NCBI GenBank assembly: GCA_023451825.1
Contig: JAEXYA010000038.1
Location: forward strand, 1-5,922
Direction of reading: 5' to 3'
Length of the DNA: 5,922 nucleotides
From: Pseudomonadota bacterium
Lineage (GTDB): Bacteria; Pseudomonadota; Alphaproteobacteria; Rhizobiales; Xanthobacteraceae
Below the pieces are notes generated by a model. The model did not search any database and was not told the DNA's origin. It saw only the letters and a program-made list of their open reading frames with translations. The position numbers and the translations under genes were made by a program. Shown piece by piece: positions 1 through 5,099 of this stretch (position 1 is its first letter; each line of letters begins with the position of its first letter).

Positions 1-70
1 GCGCTAGGACCGGGCGATCCAGTACACTCCGGCCGGTGTTTACTGGATCACCCGCTTTCGCGGGTGATGA
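1..70. repeat. Palindromic interspersed repeat remnant
   Basis: GATCCAGTA (16-24) is the exact reverse complement of TACTGGATC (41-49). The right arm continues into a perfect 9-bp hairpin (47-55 with 60-68, loop TTTC) ending in the GGGTGATGAC motif. The left arm (about 1-24) looks like a degraded copy of the same unit. Units of the type 'GTCATC-CCCGC-GAAAGCGGG-GATCCAGTA' are scattered through many proteobacterial genomes; assigning this copy to that group is from memory. It lies just downstream of gpt and does not look coding. Confidence 0.6.
47..68 (-). other. Stem-loop 3' of gpt, possible transcript end
   Basis: A perfect 9-bp GC-rich stem (ATCACCCGC with GCGGGTGAT) with a 4-nt loop starts 11 nt past the gpt stop codon on the minus strand. 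It could stabilise or end the gpt transcript. No U-tract follows on the minus strand (the next bases read CCAGTAAACA), so it is not a classical intrinsic terminator. The lower stem can also pair differently, because 41-49 is complementary to 16-24. It is part of the surrounding repeat, so any terminator role would be borrowed. Confidence 0.35.
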
Positions 71-79
71 CAATTAGAG

Positions 80-604
80 CTAAGCCGCCCCGTCCCGCAT
101 CGGCGGCTGGAAGCTCAAGCCGAGATCCCACGGGAAAAAGATCCACGTATCCTGCGACACCTCGGTGATGAACGTATCCACCAACGGGCGCCCCATCGGC
201 TTCGCATAGACCGTCGCAAAATGCGCGTCGGGCAGCATGTCGCGCACCATGCGCGCGGTTTTGCCGGTATCGACGAGATCATCGACGATCAACAGGCCCT
301 TGCCGGTGCCATGGCCGAGCTTGGTGGTGGCATCGGAGACGCCCTTCAGCACCTGCAAGTCGCCGCGCTTGTTATGGTCGTAGCTGGCGATGCAGACGGT
401 ATCGATCACGCGCACGCCGAGTTCGCGCGCGACGATCGCCGCCGGCACAAGGCCGCCGCGGGTGATCGCCACGATCGCATCGAACGGGCCCGCGCTGTTG
501 AGCCGCCATGTCAGGGCGCGGCAGTCGCGATGGAATTGATCCCACGACACCGGAAACGCCTTGCCGGCGCGCTCCTGCGCGCTCAGCTCCGGATGTTCAG
601 CCAT
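80..604 (-). CDS. gpt: Xanthine (guanine) phosphoribosyltransferase
   Basis: This 174-aa purine salvage enzyme transfers phosphoribose from PRPP to xanthine and guanine, giving XMP and GMP. It resembles E. coli Gpt along its length. The type I phosphoribosyltransferase signature LLIVDDLVDTGKT is at residues 104-116, with the acidic pair D108-D109 and the PRPP loop. An early loop TRGGLVPA (48-55), the segment IDTVCIASYDH (67-77), and a C-terminal QDTWIFFPWD stretch that lines the base pocket in Gpt are also present. The protein is about 20 residues longer than E. coli Gpt, mostly at the N-terminus. The start is supported by AGGAG (minus strand, 611-615) six bases upstream. E. coli Gpt associates with the membrane periphery; no membrane segment is visible here. 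It is the second gene of a minus-strand pair, 22 bp after a COG1058 protein, and is probably co-transcribed with it. Confidence 0.95.
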   Translation of the reverse strand: MAEHPELSAQERAGKAFPVSWDQFHRDCRALTWRLNSAGPFDAIVAITRGGLVPAAIVARELGVRVIDTVCIASYDHNKRGDLQVLKGVSDATTKLGHGTGKGLLIVDDLVDTGKTARMVRDMLPDAHFATVYAKPMGRPLVDTFITEVSQDTWIFFPWDLGLSFQPPMRDGAA

Positions 605-626
605 AATATACTCCTAGAAAAAACGC

Positions 627-1364
627 TTACTGCTTCGCGGCGGCGAGTGCCGCGAGCATCTCCTTCACCGCCTCCATTGCCGCGTCCAACTTGGCCTGGT
701 CGCGCGAGCGCACCACGAGATTGGTGTTCGGCTTGCCCGCCTCGTCCATGAACGGATAGCTGCCGATGATGGTTTCAGGATGCGCCGCGGCGATCTCGCG
801 CAAGGGACCGCCCACATCGCCTTCCCGCGCATTGGCCTTGACGGTATCGGACAGCATGCGCACGCCGGACTTCAGCTTCGGCGCCACGATGTCCATCATC
901 GCCTGCATGATCGAGGGCACGCCGGCCATCACGATGACATTCTCGATCTTGAAGCCGGGCGCGAGGATGGTCGCGCTCTGGATCAGGTCGGCGCCGTCGG
1001 GAATGCGCGCCATGCGGAGGCGGGCTTCGTTCAGGTCGGCGCCAAAGCGTTCCTGAAAACGCGCGACCACTTCCGGGTGATGATCGATCTTGACGCCAAA
1101 GGCCTTGGCGACGGAATCCGCGGTGATGTCGTCATGGGTCGGCCCGATGCCGCCCGTGGTAAAAACGTAATCGTATCGCTTGCGCAGCGCATCGAGGGCG
1201 GCGACGATGTCCGCCTCGTCATCCGAGACCACCCGGACTTCCTTGAGGTCGATGCCGATATTGGTGAGGTATTCGGCGATATAGCCGATATTCTTGTCCT
1301 TGGTCCGGCCGGACAGGATTTCGTCGCCGATCACCAGAATGGACGCCGTCACGATCTCGGTCAT
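627..1364 (-). CDS. Stand-alone COG1058/CinA N-terminal-type molybdopterin-binding-fold protein
   Basis: This 245-aa protein has the MoaB/Mog (MoCF_biosynth) fold. Visible motifs are the opening strand ASILVIGDEILSG (residues 7-19) with GDEIL at 13-17, and the signature TTGGIGPTHDDIT at 69-81. These match the N-terminal half of CinA, for which nucleotide-pyrophosphatase activity (for example on ADP-ribose) has been described. The C-terminal CinA nicotinamide-mononucleotide deamidase domain is absent, so 'CinA' or 'competence-damage protein' would over-call it. Residues after about 170 form the small C-terminal part seen in stand-alone COG1058 proteins. The ATG is preceded by GAGGAAG (minus strand, 1371-1377) six bases away. 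It is the first gene of the operon with gpt. A nucleotide or cofactor pyrophosphatase role is inferred; a direct molybdenum-cofactor role is less likely, since no other moa/moe genes are nearby. The substrate is unknown. Confidence 0.85.
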   Translation of the reverse strand: MTEIVTASILVIGDEILSGRTKDKNIGYIAEYLTNIGIDLKEVRVVSDDEADIVAALDALRKRYDYVFTTGGIGPTHDDITADSVAKAFGVKIDHHPEVVARFQERFGADLNEARLRMARIPDGADLIQSATILAPGFKIENVIVMAGVPSIMQAMMDIVAPKLKSGVRMLSDTVKANAREGDVGGPLREIAAAHPETIIGSYPFMDEAGKPNTNLVVRSRDQAKLDAAMEAVKEMLAALAAAKQ

Positions 1365-1422
1365 GTGTCACTTCCTCGCCTAACCCAGAACCATGCGCAG
1401 GCATGGCGCTCGATGTCACCCG

Positions 1423-1450
1423 GTTATGCCGCCTAAACGTGCAGCGTCCA
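1423..1450 (-). promoter_or_regulatory. Weak candidate promoter for the COG1058-gpt operon
   Basis: On the minus strand TGGACG (1450-1445) is followed, 16 bases later, by CATAAC (1428-1423). The match to the sigma-70 consensus is partial, but alphaproteobacterial promoters often have a weak -10. Transcription would begin about 50 bases before the ATG at 1364. The -35-like word overlaps the first copy of the 9-bp direct repeat. This is a pattern match only. Confidence 0.22.
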
Positions 1451-1472
1451 GCCGTTTTTTGCGGCAGCGTCC
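1441..1472. repeat. 9-bp direct repeat in the divergent promoter region
   Basis: GCAGCGTCC occurs at 1441-1449 and again at 1464-1472, start-to-start distance 23 bp, close to two helical turns. The interval includes GCCG-TTTTTTG-CGGC, a short stem with a T-rich loop (1451-1465). Tandem half-sites in a divergent promoter can be an operator, but a 9-bp match in GC-rich DNA can also arise by chance. Confidence 0.4.
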
Positions 1473-1578
1473 GGGCATCCCCACCCAATTGCTTGTCTTT
1501 GACGCATATCGCGCTGGCCCGGCCCTTGCTACCGTCTTGTTCGGTCGTGCAATCTTGGACACGGGCTCGAGCACAGTC

Positions 1579-1583
1579 AGGGG
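1579..1583 (+). promoter_or_regulatory. Ribosome binding site, ATP-grasp gene
   Basis: AGGGG lies only three bases from the ATG at 1587, closer than usual. The next in-frame ATG (1608) has no purine-rich site before it, so 1587 remains the better start. Confidence 0.5.
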
Positions 1584-1586
1584 TAT

Positions 1587-3005
1587 ATGGCAGTCGCGTT
1601 CGATGAAATGAATGGGGTCAATGGCGAGCTTCGCCCGGCCTATCAGGAACTTTCCCGCTGGCTTGCCGAGACGCCGCCGGACGCACTCGAACATCGGCGG
1701 GAAGAGGCCGAGCTGCTATTTCGCCGCATCGGCATCACCTTCGCCGTCTATGGCGAGGCTGAGTCCACCGAACGGCTGATCCCGTTCGATGTGATCCCGC
1801 GCATCATTTCCGGACCGGAATGGTCGCGGCTGGAAGCCGGCCTGAAGCAGCGCACCCGCGCCATCAACATGTTCCTCAAGGACATCTATCACGGCCGCGA
1901 CATTCTGCGCGCCGGCGTGGTGCCCGACGATCTCGTGTTCCAGAACCCGGTATTCCGGCCGGAGATGAATGGCCAGGACGTGCCGCACGACGTCTATGTC
2001 CATATCGCGGGGATCGACATCGTCCGCACCGATCCCGATGAATTCTATGTGCTCGAGGACAATGCCCGCACGCCCTCCGGCGTCTCTTACATGTTGGAGA
2101 ACCGCGAGATCATGATGCGGCTGTTTCCTGACCTGTTCGCGCGCCACCGCGTGGCGCCGGTGGAGAAATATCCGGACGAGCTGTTGTCCTGCCTGCGCTC
2201 GGTGGCGCCGCGCTCGGCCTCCACCGAGCCCACCGTCGCGCTGCTCACGCCCGGCGTCTACAATTCCGCGTTCTACGAACACTCGTTCCTGGCCGACAAG
2301 CTCGGCGTTGAACTGGTCGAGGGGCGCGACCTCATCGTCAAGAACGACGAAGTGTTCATGCGCACCACCGAAGGGCTGAAGCGCGTGGATGTGCTGTATC
2401 GCCGGCTCGACGACGACTATATCGATCCCCTCACCTTCCGTCCGGATTCCGCGCTCGGCGTGCCCGGCCTGATGTCGGCTTACATGGCCGGCAATATCAC
2501 GCTGGCCAATGCGGTGGGCACCGGCATCGCCGACGACAAGGCGATGTATAGTTACATGCCGGACATCGTAAAGTTCTATCTCGGCGAAGAACCGATCCTG
2601 AAGAACGTGCCGACCTGGCGCTGCCGCGAGGCCGGCGATCTCGCTTATGTGCTCGACAATCTCGGCGATCTCGTCGTCAAGGAAGTGCACGGCTCCGGCG
2701 GCTACGGCATGCTGATCGGTCCGGCCGCCACCAAGGCAACCATCGAAGCGTTCCGCGACAAGCTGAAGCGGGAGCCCGAAGGCTTTATCGCGCAGCCGAC
2801 ATTGGCCCTTTCGACATGCCCGACCTGCACGGCGTCAGGTCTGGCGCCGCGGCATGTGGATCTCAGGCCGTTCGTGCTGACGGGCAGCAAGCAGATCAAT
2901 GTGGTGCCCGGCGGTCTGACGCGTGTGGCCTTGCAGGAGGGCTCGCTGGTGGTGAATTCGAGCCAGGGCGGCGGGACCAAGGATACGTGGATTCTGGATG
3001 AGTAA
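1587..3005 (+). CDS. Circularly permuted ATP-grasp (type 2) ligase-like protein
   Basis: This 472-aa cytosolic protein belongs to the circularly permuted ATP-grasp family (COG2308, DUF404/DUF407 region). ATP-grasp enzymes form an amide or related bond through an acyl-phosphate; the substrate of this branch is not established. Landmarks are EFYVLEDNARTPSGVS (residues 152-167), VDVLYRRLDDDY (267-278), NAVGTGIADDK (308-318), the nucleotide-binding lysine and glycine loop VVKEVHGSGGYGM (363-375), RHVDLRPF (422-429), and a terminal block with N457 in NSSQGGGTKDTW (457-468), which supplies Mg-ATP-site residues in the fold. Length and both ends are normal for the family and there is no signal peptide, so it looks intact. 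It is the first gene of the plus-strand operon. Alpha-E proteins almost always occur with this family, sometimes fused, which suggests one complex. A peptide or amino-acid ligase role is inferred. Confidence 0.93.
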   Translation: MAVAFDEMNGVNGELRPAYQELSRWLAETPPDALEHRREEAELLFRRIGITFAVYGEAESTERLIPFDVIPRIISGPEWSRLEAGLKQRTRAINMFLKDIYHGRDILRAGVVPDDLVFQNPVFRPEMNGQDVPHDVYVHIAGIDIVRTDPDEFYVLEDNARTPSGVSYMLENREIMMRLFPDLFARHRVAPVEKYPDELLSCLRSVAPRSASTEPTVALLTPGVYNSAFYEHSFLADKLGVELVEGRDLIVKNDEVFMRTTEGLKRVDVLYRRLDDDYIDPLTFRPDSALGVPGLMSAYMAGNITLANAVGTGIADDKAMYSYMPDIVKFYLGEEPILKNVPTWRCREAGDLAYVLDNLGDLVVKEVHGSGGYGMLIGPAATKATIEAFRDKLKREPEGFIAQPTLALSTCPTCTASGLAPRHVDLRPFVLTGSKQINVVPGGLTRVALQEGSLVVNSSQGGGTKDTWILDE

Positions 3006-3009
3006 AACT

Positions 3010-3110
3010 CCGTCATTGCGAGGAGCCTCTTTGGGCGACGAAGCAATCCAGGAGCCAAGTAAAGAAAGAAAGACTGGATTGCTTCGTCGCTTCGCTCCTC
3101 GCAATGACGG
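3010..3110. repeat. Long imperfect inverted repeat between ATP-grasp and alpha-E genes
   Basis: The left arm (3010-3050) starts CCGTCATTGCGAGGAGC and ends GCGACGAAGCAATCCA. The right arm (3075-3110) is its reverse complement, except that the left arm carries CTCTTTGG where the right has only a GAA-like spacer. The loop (3051-3074) is A/G-rich. This is the widespread 'CATTGCGAGGAGCGAAGCGACGAAGCAATCC' type of dispersed palindrome, whose minus-strand reading gives the well-known spurious peptide HCEERSDEAI. It begins 4 bp after the ATP-grasp stop and fills most of the 138-bp gap. As RNA it would form a stable hairpin inside the operon transcript. There is no U-tract, so it is not an intrinsic terminator. 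Confidence 0.85.
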
Positions 3111-3143
3111 CTGAGAGTCATTTGAGAAAGACCATCATCACCC

Positions 3144-4088
3144 ATGCTGTCGCGCACCGCTGAAAACCTGTACTGGCTGGCCCGCTATATCGAACGCGCG
3201 GAATATCTCGCGCGCACCATCGAGGCGACGCTGCGTGTCACCGCATTGCCGAGCGCCTATGTCGGACAGACCAATGAATGGGACTCGGCGCTGCAGACCG
3301 CGGGCATCAGCGCCGGCTTCTACACCTCGCATAAAGCCGCGGACGAAGAGAGCGTCGTCCAGTACATCGCCTTCGCGCCGGACAATCCGTCATCGATCCG
3401 CAACTGCATCGAGGCCGCGCGGCTCAATGCGCGCTCGGTGCGCACCGCCCTCACCGGCGAGATGTGGGACACGATCAACGGTGCGTGGCTGGAATTGCAA
3501 TCGGTCTGGAGCAATGGCACCAAATCGCGCGAGCAGCTCGCACGCTTCCTGCGCTTCGTGCAGGAGACCTCGCTGCGCTTCGACGGCTCGGCCTACCGGA
3601 CCATGCTGCGCAACGATGCCTACTGGTTCTCCCGGCTCGGCCTGCATCTGGAGCGCGCCGACAACACCGCGCGCATTCTCGACGTGAAATATCACCTGCT
3701 GCTGCCGGAAGACGAGCATGTCGGCGGGCCCCTCGATTATTATCAGTGGACCTCGATCCTGCGCTCCGTCTCGGCGCTGACGGCCTATCACTGGGTCTAT
3801 CGCGAGACGCTGAAGCCGTGGCTGATTGCGGATCTGCTGATCCTCAACGACACGCTGCCGCGCTCGCTGGCGAGTTGCTACGGTAATCTCGTCCGCAACC
3901 TCGACCAGATCGGCGTCGCCTATGGCCGCCAGGGCGCCGCGCAGCGCCATGCCCGTGGTGTGCGCAACAGGCTTGAACACAGCCATATCGACGATATCTT
4001 CCAGCGCGGCCTGCATGAGTTCATCCAGGAATTCCTCAACGACAACGCCCGGCTGGGCGACATCATCGGCAAGCAGTATCTGATCTGA
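3144..4088 (+). CDS. Alpha-E domain (DUF403) protein
   Basis: This 314-aa, nearly all-helical protein of the alpha-E family has the usual length of about 310 residues. It opens with the family hallmark MLSRTAENLYWLARYIERAE (residues 1-20), which fixes the start at 3144. The upstream site GAGAAAG (3124-3130) is weak and 13 bases away. A second hallmark, YWFSRLGLHLERADNTAR, is at 160-177, so the ER-A-acidic motif with its conserved glutamate occurs twice (E17, E170). No signal peptide or membrane span is visible. The biochemical role is unknown. Strong genomic pairing and fusions with circularly permuted ATP-grasp proteins suggest a structural or substrate-handling partner of the preceding gene product. 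Its stop codon is 1 bp before the transglutaminase ATG, so those two genes are probably translationally coupled. Family assignment is firm; function is inference. Confidence 0.93.
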   Translation: MLSRTAENLYWLARYIERAEYLARTIEATLRVTALPSAYVGQTNEWDSALQTAGISAGFYTSHKAADEESVVQYIAFAPDNPSSIRNCIEAARLNARSVRTALTGEMWDTINGAWLELQSVWSNGTKSREQLARFLRFVQETSLRFDGSAYRTMLRNDAYWFSRLGLHLERADNTARILDVKYHLLLPEDEHVGGPLDYYQWTSILRSVSALTAYHWVYRETLKPWLIADLLILNDTLPRSLASCYGNLVRNLDQIGVAYGRQGAAQRHARGVRNRLEHSHIDDIFQRGLHEFIQEFLNDNARLGDIIGKQYLI

Positions 4089-4089
4089 C

Positions 4090-4932
4090 ATGCGCCTCCG
4101 TATCGCCCACTCCACCACCTATCGCTATGAGCCGCCGGCTTCCGGCGTCATCCAGATTCTGCGCATGACCCCCGGAAGCCATGACAGCCAGTATGTCGCC
4201 GACTGGCAGATCGACGTCTCCACCGACTCGCGCCTCGACAAGCACGAGGATGCGTTCGGCAATGTCACCCACGTGCTGACCCATGGGCCGCTGTCGGACC
4301 TCACGGTGACGGTGGAAGGGCTGATCGAGACCCAGGACACCGGCGGCGTGCTGCGCGGCACCGACGAGCGCTTTCCGCCCAGCCTGTTTTTGCGGCCGAC
4401 GGATCTCACCGATGTCACGCCGGCGATGGAAATCTTTGCGCGCGAGCTGACACCCACGGCGGAGAGCGACGCGCTTGGCTATCTGCATGCGCTGATGCTC
4501 GGCATCAACACGCATATGACCTTCGACACCGATCCCACCAGCAGCGGCACCACCGCCAGCGAAGCGTTTTCGCTGAAGCGCGGCGTGTGCCAGGACTACG
4601 CGCATATCTTTATTGCCTGCGCGCGGATCGGTGGCATCCCGGCCCGTTTCGTCTCCGGCCATTTCTGGCGCGCCGACGGGGCCAATCAGCAGGAGGCTGG
4701 CCATGCCTGGGCGGAGGCCCATGTCCCCGGCCTCGGCTGGGTGGGTTTCGATCCCGCCAATGCCATCTGCACCACCGATGCCCATGCCCGCATCGCCATC
4801 GGGCTGGATTATCTTGGGGCTGCGCCGGTGCGCGGCACCCGCTATGGTGGCGGCGCGGAGACCCTGACCGTGGCGGTACGGGTCGACAAGGTTTCGGAGC
4901 GCGGGCAGTCGCAATCGCAGTTTCAAAGCTGA
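4090..4932 (+). CDS. Transglutaminase-like cysteine protease/amidase family protein
   Basis: This 280-aa protein has a bacterial transglutaminase N-terminal beta domain (about residues 1-85, opening MRLRIAHSTTYRY, with DAFGN at 54-58). A transglutaminase-like core follows. The catalytic triad is visible: C167 in RGVCQDYAH, H205 in AGHAWAEAH, and D221 in GWVGFDPAN. Many bacterial members act as cysteine proteases or amidases and do not cross-link proteins. No signal peptide is seen, so it should be cytosolic like its neighbours. The ATG lies 1 bp after the alpha-E stop and has no strong ribosome site of its own, which suggests coupling. The short polar tail QSQSQFQS is encoded by bases forming a hairpin across the stop codon. 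In this operon it is a candidate for cleaving or transferring amide bonds made by the ATP-grasp enzyme. That role is inferred; the fold and active site are seen. Confidence 0.93.
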   Translation: MRLRIAHSTTYRYEPPASGVIQILRMTPGSHDSQYVADWQIDVSTDSRLDKHEDAFGNVTHVLTHGPLSDLTVTVEGLIETQDTGGVLRGTDERFPPSLFLRPTDLTDVTPAMEIFARELTPTAESDALGYLHALMLGINTHMTFDTDPTSSGTTASEAFSLKRGVCQDYAHIFIACARIGGIPARFVSGHFWRADGANQQEAGHAWAEAHVPGLGWVGFDPANAICTTDAHARIAIGLDYLGAAPVRGTRYGGGAETLTVAVRVDKVSERGQSQSQFQS

Positions 4933-4937
4933 AACTC
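4919..4937 (+). other. Small hairpin over the transglutaminase stop codon
   Basis: AGTTTCA (4919-4925) pairs perfectly with TGAAACT (4930-4936) around a 4-base loop AAGC, and the TGA stop is in the 3' arm. The 3' arm, as CTGAAACTC (4929-4937), is also the exact reverse complement of GAGTTTCAG (4978-4986) in the loop of the following inverted repeat. Two exclusive pairings are therefore possible. There is no T-run after it. Confidence 0.4.
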
Positions 4938-4939
4938 GA

Positions 4940-5032
4940 CCGTAGGGCGGATGAGGCGACGCCGTAATCCGCCGGCGGAGTTTCAGTTTTGTCCTCGGCC
5001 GGCGGATTACGCTCCGCTCATCCGCCCTACGG
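4940..5032. repeat. Long imperfect inverted repeat between transglutaminase gene and anbu
   Basis: The left arm (4940-4976) begins CCGTAGGGCGGATGAG and ends GTAATCCGCCGGC. The right arm (4998-5032) is its reverse complement, apart from a short central difference (GCGACGCC against CGGAGC). The loop is 21 bases (4977-4997). Palindromes built on 'GTAGGGCGGATGAGCG-AGCGTAATCCGCC' are dispersed in Bradyrhizobium relatives and other proteobacteria (from memory). It occupies over half of the 167-bp gap before anbu. No U-tract follows, so it is more likely an RNA-stability or insertion element than an intrinsic terminator. Confidence 0.85.
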
Positions 5033-5045
5033 CCGTGTTCCCCGG

Positions 5046-5074
5046 TTGCCCACCTGCCCATCGGCGCGTAAGAC
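5046..5074 (+). promoter_or_regulatory. Weak candidate internal promoter before anbu
   Basis: TTGCCC (5046-5051) and TAAGAC (5069-5074) are separated by exactly 17 bases, and transcription would begin about 20 bases before the anbu ATG. The match is 4 of 6 at -35 and 3 of 6 at -10, so it may be chance. It would allow anbu expression separate from the upstream genes, which a hairpin between them might otherwise reduce. Confidence 0.25.
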
Positions 5075-5087
5075 GCTTGGCAGGTTT

Positions 5088-5093
5088 ACGAGG
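5088..5093 (+). promoter_or_regulatory. Ribosome binding site deciding the anbu start
   Basis: ACGAGG lies six bases before the ATG at 5100. The longer frame opens at a TTG (4989) inside the inverted repeat, without a comparable site. Confidence 0.6.
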
Positions 5094-5099
5094 CTGGCG

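Larger units (their letters stand above)
1365..1586. promoter_or_regulatory. Divergent intergenic region between the two operons
   Basis: These 222 bp separate the minus-strand COG1058-gpt pair from the plus-strand ATP-grasp operon, so both promoters should lie here. Open frames crossing it have no matching family features and no good ribosome binding sites, so I treat it as non-coding. It contains a short T-run (1455-1460) between two copies of a 9-bp direct repeat. I see no convincing -35/-10 pair for the plus-strand operon. TTGACG at 1499-1504 is the best -35-like word, but it has no -10 partner at normal spacing. Confidence 0.6.

Noticed and set aside
627..1364. Calling the COG1058 protein full CinA
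   Set aside because: The C-terminal NMN deamidase domain is absent and the protein ends at 245 residues.
780..1436. 218-codon plus-strand frame opposite the COG1058 gene
   Set aside because: It is antisense to a protein with a clear signature motif, and its His/Asp/Gly-rich translation matches nothing recognisable.
1393..1611. Small plus-strand frames in the divergent intergenic region
   Set aside because: They have no ribosome site, their composition is Arg/Ala/Ser-rich as in random GC-rich DNA, and one overlaps the ATP-grasp start.
1716..2690. 324-codon open frame antisense to the ATP-grasp gene
   Set aside because: It lies wholly opposite a strongly recognised gene. Its H/V/E/D-rich composition is typical of GC-biased shadow frames, and no family motif is visible.
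3010..3110. Intrinsic terminator or CRISPR repeat
   Set aside because: There is a single palindrome with no U-tract, no regularly spaced direct repeats, and the operon continues downstream.
2702..3157. Minus-strand frame including the HCEERSDEAI peptide
   Set aside because: It is generated by the palindromic repeat plus antisense ATP-grasp sequence; this is a known annotation artefact.
3390..4118. 242-codon open frame antisense to the alpha-E gene
   Set aside because: It is a shadow of a well-supported gene and has no motifs or ribosome site.
4063..5061. 332-codon open frame on the minus strand opposite the transglutaminase gene
   Set aside because: It runs through the inverted repeat and antisense to an intact catalytic domain, and its translation is Arg/Gly/Ala-rich without a recognisable fold.
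4989..5099. N-terminal extension of Anbu from TTG 4989
   Set aside because: It is translated from the inverted repeat, has no ribosome site, and would mask the N-terminal threonine.
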